Assembly (NCBI GenBank): GCA_030562195.1
Contig: JAUJPP010000005.1
Coordinates: 15,053,106 to 15,117,105, forward strand
Direction: 5' to 3'
From: Nipponacmea schrenckii
Lineage: Eukaryota; Mollusca; Gastropoda; Lottiidae
DNA: 64,000 nucleotides
Part shown: in pieces, positions 10,956 to 21,848 of the stretch
Position numbering within the stretch: the stretch's first letter is position 1
How the letters are laid out: the number at the start of each line of letters is the position of its first letter
Translations under genes and position numbers: made by a program
Notes under the pieces: generated by a model
Told to the model about the DNA's origin: nothing
Database searches by the model: none
Seen by the model: only the letters and a program-made list of their open reading frames with translations

Positions 10956-12186
10956 TTAGTCAATGTTTGCAGTGGACGTGGTCGGCATGTCAGCTTCCTC
11001 AACCTGAATTCCCATCTGCGATAAATTCATATTCATTTGCATTAGATATAATTGGTGTTTTTGCTGCTCGATTAGCAATCGTTGACGTTCAATTTCAAGC
11101 CTCTGTTTTTCAACATCCAAACGTTCTTTCTCAACATCAAGTCTAGCACTTTCAATTTCTAGTAAACGTACAGTGTGTTGATCCTCAGACTCTTTCACGC
11201 TTATACCAGCTTTCCCCTTTGATGACAAGGGTGGCAGATCAACACTTGGGTCCGGTGAACTCCTTAAGTTTCCGGCGCAACATTGGGTTTTAGCTGATTC
11301 TCCACTAAGGTTACTGCAACTTGATTGTTCTAAAAAAAAGTATGGTTGGTAAATTAAACAATCTGAGAACAAACTTATAGCTGTTTAGTATACAACCCTA
11401 TAAAATTTCTAAAATTACTAAAGCAGCACTGGGGACAATGCTTTTTGTGACTGTAAGCTACGTCAGTCTCAATATATATATGCAAATTCTGCAAGATAAA
11501 TGAGAACTTTTTACATTTGTACGAGGCAAAACTTATTTTAAAACGTGCAAGTGTGTAAAAGGATGAATTTCTCCTTTTTCTGTTATAAATTAAAGGTAAA
11601 AAATGGTTTATATATATAGAACAAAGACTATCTGTAAGATTCTGTTCACTGAAGTATATTCGTAGTTGCTGAAAAAATAAAATAACATACCTCTTTCGAA
11701 AGACGAGCTGGAAGTTGAACTTTGATTTGATGGTGTGGATGCTGGCATTGAGATGTCAATGACGTCTTCACAAATATTCTCCCCCGTTACAAAGTTACAT
11801 GTATCTGTGCCACCTTCGATGCCTTCAAGTGGTGTTTTCCCTATGATTCCAACTACCTTATCTTGAAGCGATGATAGTCCTTCGGGAGGGGGTCCACCCC
11901 CTGTCTTACGGGCTTCTCGACGGGTAAGGGACACCTGTTTCTTGGTGTTGCTCATGTATGTTGTCCATTTCTTTCTTATTTCATCGACAGTTCTTCTATG
12001 TGCTGTCAGATTAGCGGCATTTATCTTACTGCAAATACTGTCCCAAACTTTCTTTTTTGCGCTGTTGGTCGTTACATTCGACAGCTTGCTGAACAATATA
12101 CTTTTGTGGCGGTCAACTTCATCCAAAAGTATTTGTAGTTCGGACTCCGTAAAATTTGGACTTCGTTTTCTACTCATTATTACCAC
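10956..12186 (-). CDS. Harbinger Myb/SANT-like DNA-binding protein (2 exons)
   Basis: Two exons: 12186-11691 and 11329-10956 on the minus strand. The donor is GTATGT (from 11690) and the acceptor is a T-run followed by AG (11331-11330). Exon 1 leaves one base (G) and exon 2 begins AA, making an uninterrupted 289-aa protein. Residues about 10-85 form a trihelix/Myb-like domain (SPNFTESELQILLDEVDRHK, KKVWDSI, RTVDEIRKKWTTYM). A Ser/Thr-rich linker follows. The C-terminus is a strongly charged coiled coil of the form RLDVEKERLDVEKQRLEIER. In Harbinger elements this partner binds the transposon DNA and brings the nuclease to it in the nucleus. The start could also be the second methionine (MSRKRS), three codons later. 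The intact frame contrasts with the damaged nuclease gene. Confidence 0.85.
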
Positions 12187-12559
12187 CTACAGCTCTTAGC
12201 TTTTAATAAAACTGAATGATAGTCACCCTTTATTTCTCAAAATGCACGAGTTTGTCCTTTAACCTTGTTTAACATCGCCAGTGACACTTTATATTGAATA
12301 GATCTCAGTTACCTGTACAGTATAGTAAATTAGTATTGGTTTTCTTAAACATAAAACAAGAAATACAAAAACAAAAACTTAGCATTCCATTTTTATAATT
12401 TTCATTTTCAATTTCTCATTTATTCTGAATTTGAATTCTATTTATCTAATCATGTTTATAACATATCGTAAAACGTTAAATATATTTACTGTTAAATTTG
12501 GTAGAGAAATGGGACGTTAAACAAACGAATAATTATTGAGCGTTAATTTCGTAATTCAT

Positions 12560-12735
12560 TACCGTGTTTACTAAGTTAGGATAATCCTAAGATCATCATA
12601 GCTAAGATAATGCTAAGACAGCTTTGTTTAACAGTCTTAGATATGTCCTAAGATAGTCCTAAGACTATCCGAAGTTATTGGCTAAGATATGTCTTAGGAC
12701 AAATATTAGGATAGTTTCATTGACACGGCCCCCGG
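12560..12735 (-). repeat. Harbinger right terminal and subterminal repeats
   Basis: Mirror image of the left end. Repeated motifs such as TTAGGATAATCC, CCTAAGATAGTCCTAAGAC and GATATGTCTTAGGAC precede the right terminal repeat, which ends at the C-run near 12733. Confidence 0.7.
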
Positions 12736-13050
12736 TTTTATGAGCCAAGTACGGGAATACTCTGAGTAGGATTGAAAAATCAACAACGATAATAATCAAA
12801 TAATACAATACGTGGAATGTTGACTGCTGGCACGTATTTCAAATTATTATTTTTTTTTTAAATTTTGATTAACTTTACCAAAATTGGACAACAAAATAAT
12901 ATGAGCAAATAAATTATAATAATCTTACCGAAACATATATTGTATATACGTCAATTTTTCAATAAAGTGTTATTATCTTATGTAAAATTTCTATTTTTAT
13001 TTCAGTTGAGGTCCCTAATATAAGGGAAGAAGGGTTAGTTTTTGGTAGAA
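12736..13050 (+). other. Flank and 5' untranslated region of the MIP gene
   Basis: Contains a splice acceptor-like sequence (CTATTTTTATTTCAG ending at 13005), so the untranslated part of the first coding exon probably starts at 13006 after an upstream intron. The transcription start and upstream exon are not recognised. Confidence 0.5.
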
Positions 13051-16050
13051 ATGAAGTCAATTTTAATTACAAGTGTGGTTGTCGTCGCTGGTACATTATT
13101 AACATTAGTTCAAGCATTAGGTATGTAGAATCTCATTAGAAACTCGTCTTTCATCGTATAAGGTTTACTATAGTGTGGAACTATCGACAATCCCAGCGCA
13201 TATATCTCACAATGCATGCATTACTATGAATGAAGTATAGATAACAATGTCATTACCTTTAGGCTTTTTAGTGCGAGTGTAGTCTAGCCCATATTCTTCG
13301 ACATGAAAAAGATTGTAGAGCAAATCTAACAGAATACATGAAATATAAAGAATTTATAGGTGGAAGGGGGGGGGGGATGTCGATCGAAGAATTCTGAAAA
13401 GGGTTATGAAGAGAAAAGGTTTGACTTCCCATGTCGAGAGCATTGAATATACAAAGAAAGTGCACGAGTACACATATTGCAACAACTGGTAGTTTAAGGT
13501 AAAAGTACAATTCGTTCTAACCAAATCTACTTTAAATTAGCTTGTCAGTCAAGGTAATATACGCCCATTTGCATTATTGAATTTTAATAATAAATTGGGC
13601 AATAACACGAAATACATTCATTGAAAATTATTATCAATCGTAAAATTCAATCTTTACTGCCTTGTTTTCCATTCGAAACCAAGTTTCATCAAAATCCATT
13701 AAACTTTGTGGCTTCTATTGCACCCACAATAAGATTTTGATGCAAGTCCAAATTCATGTGGGCGTATAAAAATGTAAGGATTTTGACAAGAACGTTGTGA
13801 GTAGCGACACGCACAATAGTTCATAAATTCAGAGCATTCCTCCTATACACAGACTTGATTTCGAGCGAATCGCTTGACTTCGTACAGGCGTAAATGCGAT
13901 CTAGTCGACTTTACGCTCATATTGCCACTCCCCACAGCCGATCTGTCGCCATCTTCTAGCAATCTTCCCAATCCAGCAGATTCGTCACACGCATGTGAAC
14001 CTATTCCCCTGTTTCTTAGCTTTAAAAAAAAATGGGTATCAATTTTTTAAATATTGCGCGTTTGAATTTTTAATAATTCTGAAACCAAGGAACGGTATTA
14101 ATTTTGTTCATATTAAATATATGATTCAGGAAATAATCTTATATAGTTATTGATTACAAATGTCATTATCAGAATGAACGAATCTGTATAATTTAAAGGA
14201 ATTTGTTTGGTGAACAATAAACAAAAGATCTAAGAAGAGAAATATTTCGATCTCGTTATAAATATAAGACCTTCGGGGTAGATTCAGAACTTATTACTTA
14301 TTTAACAAAGCAACCGCATAGACGGATATAATCAGTTTCCATTACCACCTGAAACGTGATTCCCGAACATTTGGCATTTGGAGAATCGGATATCATAAAA
14401 ATGTGGACATAAAGCCTGGTTTGTTCGCATAAAAGACGTAAATATTATTCGAATCTATTTTTCTATCTTAAATGTATTTCAAGTATGTAAGGTTGAATGA
14501 ATAACGAAATGAAATTAGTTATTGTCAAGCAAATTGGAACTGAACCTTGAAATTTAATATTGTAATGAAATAGTTTTGTATAAGTGTTTGATTACATTGA
14601 TCTATCGTAGACTCAGAAACGGAAAGTAGTCCACAGTCCACCCTTGAAATTTCAGCCTTTCCAAGTTTGTCCAGAATTATCCGGGTTTGAGACTTGGGGC
14701 TCTTCAGATATATAGAAATAGAAAATACAATTGGGGGTATTTTTTAAGGAATGGAGCGAATTTCGTGAAATTCTGGTATGTGGAAGATAATTTACATCTT
14801 GACCGTAATCAACCACTAAAAATGGCGAAAAATTTTCCCTTCATATGATTTATCGAAAAACAATTTGCATGATTACAGAAATGTAAAACCCGGTTACAGA
14901 AATGTAAAACCCTTAGAAGAGTGTGCAGGCCGCTTATTGATACTTTCATTCAGAAATCAAGTAAAAGATCAGACAGTGCATTAGCGCTTCCATAGTCGGA
15001 AGGCGAATTAGGTGGGATTTCCTTCACTGATCCTATTAAAATCCATATCATACAATTTCATTAAAATATCGTCCTTTAAAAATATTGTACAGGACGAAAA
15101 CGTAGCAAATAGCCTTGTGGCCTTTACATGAATTGTCTTTGTGGAAGAATGGTTAATACAACTTAACGCATACAATTTGATTATTTACAGGTGCCGACAA
15201 GTTCGCAGAACCAGCTACGCAAAAGCATTTAAAAATACCTACTGCAGCGCTCTCATACAATGGTGATACATTGCTTAATAGCGACGCGCATCAAACTCAT
15301 CCGTCCAACAACTGGAAATCTAAGTCAAAATTCCACTTCGAAGCTTACCCCGTTGTAAATAAAAAAGATGTGCAGTCTTATTATGCTCAGCATAAACGTT
15401 CCTATGACACTCCGATGTTTCTAGGCAAGAGACACTTGAAAAACCTACGGTTTAAACGTGCTACTGACCTACAGGATTTAGCCGCAACGGAATTATCTAA
15501 CGACTTTGAAGCTTATAACAACAAGCGCGGAGTGGACATACCGCAATTTATTGGCCGTAGACGTTACGACACTCCGCAATTTATAGGCAGACGGGGATAT
15601 GGCGTTCCAGCTTTTATAGGAAAAAAAGCGTATGGTGCTCCATCATTTGTTGGCAAGCGTAAATTAACAGCACCGAGCTTTATCGGTAAACGGGGTCTTA
15701 ACGCCCCTGCTTTTGTTGGTCGCCGTGCATATGCGCCTCCTCAATTTATTGGAAGGCGGGGAATGGATGTCCCTGCCTTTGTTGGAAAGCGAGAATTTCA
15801 AACGCCCATGTTTCTTGGTAAACGAGCATTTTCAGCACCGAGTTTTTTTGGCAAACGTGGCTTGGATGCCCCGGCTTTCATAGGCAAACGAAAAGAGGAA
15901 TCGTTTAGAGATTTATTAGCTACTTTACAGGCTTATCGTGAATACAGACGACTCATGCAAACTGACAAACGATTTGACGCACCGCTCTTTGTAGGAAAGA
16001 GAAGTGACTATGAAAATGAGAACCTCGTAGTAGAAAAGTTAAGCCGGTAA
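13051..16050 (+). CDS. Mytilus inhibitory peptide (PxFV/PxFI-amide) precursor
   Basis: A secreted neuropeptide prohormone in two exons: 13051-13120 and 15191-16050. Exon 1 starts MKSILITS and has a hydrophobic signal-peptide core (VVVVAGTLLTLV). It ends one base into a Gly codon at the donor GTATGT. Exon 2 follows TTATTTACAG and completes the codon, giving 309 aa. It contains 13 peptides of the form x-P-x-F-(V/I/L/F) followed by G and dibasic K/R: SYDTPMFL, GVDIPQFI, YDTPQFI, GYGVPAFI, AYGAPSFV, LTAPSFI, GLNAPAFV, AYAPPQFI, GMDVPAFV, EFQTPMFL, AFSAPSFF, GLDAPAFI and FDAPLFV. The glycine is the amide donor. The pattern matches molluscan MIPs (GSPMFV-amide and relatives), which act on G-protein-coupled receptors in muscle and neurons. 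A TTG at 15271 opens the exon-2 frame but is not the start. Processing and expression are inferred from the family. Confidence 0.92.
13539..13773 (+). mobile_element. Tandem-repeat element, copy C, in MIP intron 1
   Basis: A short copy of the family seen at 3799. It begins with a degenerate palindrome (CTTGTCAGTCAAG) and ATACGCCCAT, has one core unit with CCAAGTTTCATCAAAATCC, and ends CATGTGGGCGTATAAAA. It lies inside the 2.07-kb intron between the MIP signal exon and first peptide exon. Confidence 0.65.
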
Positions 16051-16104
16051 TGTGACAGTGGTTTTTTGCTCCTTTATAGCTGCCTAAACCAAACGCATTG
16101 TTAC

Positions 16105-16106
<2 letters not shown>

Positions 16107-16138
<32 letters not shown>
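16107..16138 (+). repeat. Poly-T tract (~32 nt)
   Basis: An uninterrupted T run 56 nt after the MIP stop codon, in the probable 3' untranslated region. Homopolymers of this length are prone to length error and polymorphism. Confidence 0.9.
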
Positions 16139-16139
<1 letters not shown>

Positions 16140-16203
16140 TAAATTTGGAACTTCTATTCTCTACAGAGTGGTTCTCTGAGCGCTGACTGCATCAAGAAAA
16201 GAG

Positions 16204-16209
16204 AATAAA
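16204..16209 (+). terminator. Candidate polyadenylation signal of the MIP isoform
   Basis: AATAAA lies 154 nt after the MIP stop codon. A second AATAAA is at 16433-16438. Both lie before the acceptor of the next peptide exon, so a transcript using exon 2 as its last exon could end here. Confidence 0.5.
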
Positions 16210-16701
16210 CAGCAAGGGTAGTTGCGACCCTTTCAGAGAGGTCAGGGCTTATTGAATCTGTGTTGTTTTGAATGCAATGGATATTTGATTTGTGATCTTG
16301 TTATTACCGAGAAGAATTATATTTTTGCGTTGTTATTTATTCCCTTTGTGTGCTTTGTTTTTCTGTATGTTCTATTCATTAACCAATCCGCTTACAATGC
16401 GACGCGCTATTGAATCACAAATGTGAAATATTAATAAATCCAAAGAAAAATTTAAATTCATAAATGATATATCTTCACATTCTGTTGGGTTTATCTTTGA
16501 CGGGAATTCGATTCAGAAACAGAACTTGATTTTGTGAACACAACTAATGGTGTTTAGTGACATTTTTCATCGGTTTTAATGTACCCTAGGTTTAAGTGTA
16601 CATTCATTATGGCTTTTAGTTCTTATCTAACTTCACTGATTTAGTAATAATGAAAATTATAGGGGGATATAAAAAACACTATTTCTCTTTAACTATTTTA
16701 G

Positions 16702-17081
16702 ATGATGTACAGACGAAGATTTTACTGCCTCTGGACGACCTCCACAAAGTAGATTCTTCCAAAATGGACGTGCAGCTTTGGGATTCTGACGTGCCACGTT
16801 CACACGGTGCACGGTTTTTAAAACTTGACCCAGCTCATGCTTTAGGGTTCCTCGGACAGGAAGCGAGTCCCGTCAGTAAAAGATATTTAGAGTTTGTCGG
16901 TAAAAGAGACAATGACAAAAGATATGCTGAATTTGTAGGTAAACGTGCTGGTTTTGATGAAAAGCGATACTCAAGAGGCACTCTATCGGAATATCTCAGT
17001 AAACGCTTACGCATAAGGAGACCTGAATTTGTGGGCAAAAGATCGAATCAAAAGCGCTATCTTGAATTTATTGGCCGATAA
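16702..17081 (+). CDS. Second neuropeptide exon encoding EFV/EFI-amides
   Basis: A coding exon after the acceptor TTTAACTATTTTAG (AG ending at 16701). It starts in phase 1 with AT GAT GTA CAG. It encodes four amidated peptides flanked by K/R sites: YLEFV, YAEFV, (R)PEFV and, at the very C-terminus, YLEFI followed by GR and the stop. A spacer containing RGTLSEYL lies between them. The phase and required first base match the MIP signal exon (13051-13120, ending in G). Joining them gives an uninterrupted 149-aa prepropeptide beginning with the same signal sequence. The ATG at 16650 lies in the polypyrimidine region and is unlikely to be the start. This is either an alternative terminal exon of the MIP gene or part of a separate paralogous gene whose first exon I could not find. 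A weak donor (AAGTGACT, after 16003) could also link it to exon 2 in phase. Confidence 0.8.
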
Positions 17082-17880
17082 ACCTATCGAGATTTTATTT
17101 GATCGTTTTACCTCATGCATCTGATCAACATTTTCATAGGTTTTCATTGTTAGGTTGATAAAAAAAAAACAACACCGACTTAATATCTGTGAGTTAAAAT
17201 GTAAAACTGGATTTAAGCGTTTGTTATGTCATTTGAGAGATAATTAATCACTCATCAATATTTGTCTGAAATGACTTAACGACAACTTAGACCCGGTCCA
17301 ATCTGGACAATAGCATTAATGTTATATTTTTTGTTATAATATTATTGGAATGTTTTGTTGAAATTATACTGTAAAAGATAAAAGTTCCCATAGCTTTTTG
17401 TTTTTTCAATCCCCTTATCATCATACTTTCCAAGGAATATCGTGCTTGGATTTTTAAGTCTGATCTTCAAAACATGCTCTCGCATGTCTGACGGATAGGA
17501 CAACCGTATACCTTGTGAAATGCCACTTCTTTCCACCGACCTATTTTTTTTTAAGACGCCTATGTGGCTGGTATCATCGACCTGGCGTCCTCTTGTCCAA
17601 TCTTCTAGCCAGATCGTATCTGATTGTCGACCTTACTGTATCCATTAAACGCAGTGTAGTAACAATATACTGTGTTGTTCGCTTTAATTATAAAACAGAA
17701 TAGAATTTCAACCGAGAGACCAACAAAACGATCCACATGCAGATAATCGTCCAATATAGGTTAAAATCTGGTTTGCAGAAATCTTCTCAAATATTCTATT
17801 AAATGCATTATAATACGGAAGTCGAGAACAAAGAAACAAAACAAAACATATATATTATAAATCAATAAATAATCTAATAA
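17082..17880. other. 3' flank of the neuropeptide locus, no gene recognised
   Basis: AT-rich sequence with no further peptide-coding exon (no FVGKR-like or EFVGKR-like motif in any frame I inspected). Nothing else recognised. Confidence 0.5.
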
Positions 17881-18095
17881 ATAGATAAATAAATACTGTT
17901 ATTGATCTTGTTCAAATCTTGTATAGATCTTATCGCCATAATGTTTATAACAATTATTAATATTATTATTATTTTCATTAGATACATAATAGCATGACAC
18001 AAAGCTAGATAGATAAATAAATACTGTTCACTGGTCCTGCTCAAATCTTGTATAGATCTTATCGCCATAAGGTTTATAACAATTATTATAATTGC
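17881..18095 (+). repeat. Two-copy tandem duplication (~128-bp unit)
   Basis: The phrase ATAGATAAATAAATACTGTT starts at 17881 and again at 18009. Both copies continue through CAAATCTTGTATAGATCTTA and a run of ACAATTATTA. The copies differ around 17900-17915. Part of the first copy (about 17964-18003) recurs at 21042-21083. Confidence 0.75.
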
Positions 18096-18179
18096 TCGCT
18101 AGCTTAAACTGAAAATAATAGGAAATATCTGTTTTCATCATAGATCTTAGAATAGGCTGGAATCAAAAATGAATATCGA

Positions 18180-19450
18180 ATATAAAAGTTTTGGTTTTTC
18201 CCCGGGAAAGGGGGACTTATTACATAATGTGGACAAAATTTGTTTTGAAGCTGTAAACCTTATTTATGGACCGATTGACCTCGAGCTTCCTATCAATTTT
18301 TTTTGTATCAAGATTTATCGGATGGAATAAAAAAAAAATTGAAAAATAAGAATTTTTATAGGCAAAAGAATTTTCATGAAAAAATGCAAAATTTTCAACT
18401 CGGGTGCTAATTAAAGGATCGATCTGAAATTTAAAGGATATAGAGAGAAGGCCATAACAAATAAAAATATTTCATCAAAACCTTTGAATCACTTCCGGTT
18501 TGTGCGTGGGGACTTCCAGTTTCTCGAATTAGCTAGGGCGACTCTGCTTCCGGTGTAATTCACAAATGTAGAGAAATTCAGTACAAATTATCTAACATAA
18601 TTAATTTGAATCATCTAAGAAAAAAAAATATAACGCGAAAGTCACGTATGCGCTGGTACATCAGAGTTGCTCATTTCAGCAAAATTTTATCTGATTTTTA
18701 TGATTTTGGTGTTTATTAAAACCTTGTTACTTTATCTAAAAAATGTTGGAAACAGAATTCTGATTTTCGAATTTAAACTTAAATTCTTTTTATTCCTGTT
18801 TGGATTTTTTGAAAATTCAAAAGTCTATATTAAGTGACCATGACCTTCATTGACCTTGAAATTTTCAATGTAGAATGTCCTTGACCTAAGATATCCATAG
18901 GTATGCTTATATTGGTATTATAGGCATCTCGAAATTGACATTTATGTCATCTTTGGACGTCTGTATCACAATCTCTAACGTTGAAAGAGTTGAATTTTAC
19001 AAATTATCACTGCCCATTTGGTTCTCTTTTAAACGATATATGACAATAATTATTTATCATATTTTTAAAATTTTGTATTTATTTTGGAATAAGGATCTAA
19101 CTCACCATGTATATATTCCCCATCAATATGGATTTTAAAATAAAAAAGGACTTGATTTTCTCTATTCAACGATATATGACATGGACAGTTTAATACAAAA
19201 TTATAAATTGTTAAATTTGGCAAAATTAAACAAAAATTCTAATTTTCTGCTAAAATAAGAAATTTTTATGGTTACCATGATCGACAGGTGTCAAAAGAGG
19301 GTAATACAAGGGTGATAATTAAACTTTTGATTTGAACTTTTCACACCGAGGTCATTGAGCCATACATTAAAAATTAATCTCATTATATAATTATTGCAAT
19401 GTGCTTGTCATCAGTTTTCAAACAATATATTTATTTTAGTTATAGAGCGC
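18180..19450 (-). repeat. Dispersed ETS-motif/AGGTCA-bearing repeat, copy 1
   Basis: Non-coding sequence containing CACTTCCGGTTTGTGCG, GACCTTCATTGACCTTG and CTTGTTACTTTATCT. Reverse complements of these phrases occur in 25700-26760 (for example AGATAAAGTAACAAGG and CATTGAAGGTCAAGG), so this is an inverted copy of the same repeat family about 7 kb away. No protein motifs. Confidence 0.55.
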
Positions 19451-19516
19451 AAACTGTTGAAAGAAGATGGAAACTAAGCGAAAAATACATAAATCAATAT
19501 GTATAAATAAAATTTA

Positions 19517-20300
19517 CGAAAATTTTTTGAATAAAATTATACCCTAATTAAACAGTGAAATGTTACAAGAAGAGTTAAAAAGATTATGTAATAGCTCATA
19601 AAGTCAAATTGTGTTCATTGACAGGTAAATGTTAATTTATGATTTGTCCCCATATTAACTTCAAAGGCGATGTGAGATGCCAGTTTTCATTGCACCTTGC
19701 TTATGCAGTTACTATTCACAAAGTACAATTGATAGAGGCGTAATATCCCTTCATAGACTATTTCACGTTCGTCAAGTCTATGTTGCGTTAAGTAACAGGG
19801 TCTTACAATACAAGATTTTACAGACAAAAAAATATATTGCATAATAATATACAGAAACACGGGAACATGTTAGAAAGTAATTTTGTTTGGTTAACAGAAA
19901 CATGGCTAAATAATCCAATAACTCCAGCAAAACTAAAATTAAATGGTTTTCATTTTTACCACCAGCCTCGAATCATCAGCTATGATAACAGTAAAAATGT
20001 TGAGGTTTTTAAAGAAACGCGGCATGGAGGAATAGTCATTGTTATCTATAGACCACCCCTTTATTCATAAGATATATGAGAAATTTTAGAGAGATCATTA
20101 GTTGATCAAGTCCAGATTATGTTATTATGAGGGGTTTCAATCAAAACAAATTGGAGGGTTACAGTCAACTTGTTCAGCATTACACTACCGAAGACCCATT
20201 GACAATGAATAAAAACATTTCATCACATAATGTTCAAATTTCACACTTACCTGTATATTATAGCTACCGCGAGACTATAAAATCAACCATACGATAACGT
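19517..20300 (+). pseudogene. Helentron remnant: PIF1-helicase end plus endonuclease
   Basis: Frames broken by shifts and stops, but two domains are recognisable in order. At about 19700-19825 the translated residues LAYAVTIHKVQ and then FHVRQVYVALSNRV correspond to the last motifs of a PIF1-type DNA helicase. From 19837 an endonuclease/exonuclease/phosphatase domain begins (SNFVWLTETWL), and decayed pieces continue to about 20300 (FSITLPK, YYSYRETIKSTIR). A helicase directly followed by this endonuclease is the Rep-Hel-EN layout of Helitron2/Helentron elements. The first 396 bp are nearly identical to 21455-21848. The Rep domain is not present. Confidence 0.7.
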
Positions 20301-21002
20301 TATATTAGATTAATATTATTCTACCCTTAAGATTTAATAAAACTATTTTCCACGTCTTTATGTTTTAGCTTTTATCAATTTAACATTTTTAATTGAGATT
20401 TCCTGAGTGTATGTACTGTAGTATCCTTGGTTTTTGCCCGAGCTATAAGTCACGCTCGGTTGCTCCCCGGTTGCTGTCGCATGGAACTAGAACCGAACTA
20501 ACTAAAAAACGGGCGTCACCATTTATAAAAGGCCTTAACCACGTGACAGACCTAGCGCCGACAATGCACGTAGTCAAAGTAAATACTAGTCTGGATAATA
20601 GGGACTAAATGGAACTTGCATAAAAGTGACTTAACTTACAAAAATACAAAGGGCACGGCAAGTTCTAACTGAACGAATATTCCTTAACTTAGTTATTATG
20701 ACATAAACCTATTCTTACACCGAAGAGATAATTATTAATAAATAAATAACAATAAATATGAAGTACCTCGGGAGCCGTGAATAATAGAATGACCAGACGT
20801 TCAACCGGAAGTTAAAAAGATAAATACTATAAAAAGGACGGATTGGATTTGAAATGTGAAGTACTGGTCATTACATTACGAAGTTGAGTTTGTATTAGAT
20901 ACCCAAAAGTTCTTGTTAATTACCATTTTAAAAAAATTCTCAACTTTAAAACATCGACATTGAAATGTTAAAAGTTTCAAATGGTCCGAAATCCATGGAA
21001 TA
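20301..21002. other. Probable 3' non-coding part of the Helentron copy
   Basis: No gene recognised. It lies between a Helentron endonuclease remnant and a Helentron-like 3' end on the same strand. Confidence 0.45.
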
Positions 21003-21041
21003 ATAGATCTCTGCCACGCTCGGAGCTGTTTACAGTTCTAG
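21003..21041 (+). repeat. Helentron-like 3' terminus (hairpin + CTAG), copy 2
   Basis: Reads TCTGCCACGCTCGGAGCTG, then TTTA, then CAGTTCTAG, with CTAG at 21038-21041. The sequence after the CTAG (21042-21083) is a copy of 17964-18003, so the boundary is sharp. It lies about 0.7 kb downstream of the Helentron coding remnant. Confidence 0.6.
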
Positions 21042-21083
21042 GTATTATTATTTTCATTAGATACATAATAGCATGACACAAAG
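21042..21083 (+). repeat. 42-bp duplicate of 17964-18003
   Basis: ATTATTTTCATTAGATACAT and the following TAATAGCATGACACAAAGC occur at both sites without visible difference. This copy starts exactly after the hairpin-CTAG terminus. Confidence 0.75.
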
Positions 21084-21454
21084 CATCCTAACTAATAAAT
21101 GTTTCCATTTCTAATTCAAACTCCAATCTGTTTAAAGGAAAACGTTTGAAACAAAGCATAAATGAAAAACACTTTATGAAAGTCGATAACATTGTCTTTA
21201 ATGAGTATATAACGGATCTCAAGAAAGCCTCTATCATGATTGACTGACAACGGAATCCCTTGGATATGATTAATGCCTTCGCATAGAGGGGGACATTCAA
21301 TACGAAAAGACGTATGGTTCTTACAAAAATATACAACACACGAACTTAGTTAACAGCCAACTACCACGACTTAATACGTCGAACTTTGAAAAGGCTTAAC
21401 ATTTCATTCAAGCCATCAAATCACATTTAAAAGCTTAGACGAGTGTGTTATTCC

Positions 21455-21848
21455 CAAAAATTTTTTGAATAAAATTATACCCTAATTAAACAGTGAAATG
21501 TTACAAGAAGAGTTAAAAAGATTATGTAATAGCTCATAAAGTCAAATTGTGTTCATTGACAGGTAAATGTTAATTTATGATTTGTCCCCATATTAACTTC
21601 AAATGCGATGTGAGATGCCAGTTTTCATTGCACCTTGCTTATGCAGTTACTATTCACAAAGTACAATTGATAGAGGCGTAATATCCCTTCATAGACTATT
21701 TCACGTTCGTCAAGTCTATGTTGCGTTAAGTAACAGGGTCTTACAATACAAGATTTTACAGACAAAAAAATATATTGCATAATAATATACAGAAACACGG
21801 GAACATGTTAGAAAGTAATTTTGTTTGGTTAACAGAAACATGGCTATC
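21455..21848 (+). pseudogene. Second copy of the Helentron helicase/endonuclease block
   Basis: Almost identical to 19517-19912 over about 395 bp, including the PIF1-end residues RQVYVALS and the start of the endonuclease (SNFVWLTETWL). Similarity stops abruptly after ACATGGCTA. From there the sequence belongs to the oppositely oriented transposase-like gene at 21849-24031. It is a truncated segmental duplicate or a breakpoint. Confidence 0.7.

Larger units (their letters stand above)
9311..12735 (+). mobile_element. Harbinger (PIF/Harbinger) DNA transposon, near complete
   Basis: The element carries both genes expected of this superfamily: a DDE nuclease (plus strand) and a Myb/SANT-like DNA-binding protein (minus strand), placed tail to tail. 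The left end reads GGGGCCATGTCAACGAAGCT from 9314. The reverse complement of the right end reads GGGGCCGTGTCAATGAAACT, so the terminal inverted repeats match at 17 of 20 positions. Many TCTTAGGAC-type subterminal motifs lie inside both ends. A target-site duplication is not obvious, so the outer limits are uncertain by a few bases. Confidence 0.85.

Noticed and set aside
15271..15273. TTG at 15271 as the MIP start
   Set aside because: The open frame extends upstream to a splice acceptor at 15190 and joins a signal-peptide exon at 13051-13120.
16650..16701. ATG at 16650 as the start of the EFV-amide precursor
   Set aside because: The 5' 52 nt form a pyrimidine-rich acceptor tract ending in TTTTAG, encode no signal peptide, and the phase fits splicing from the upstream signal exon.
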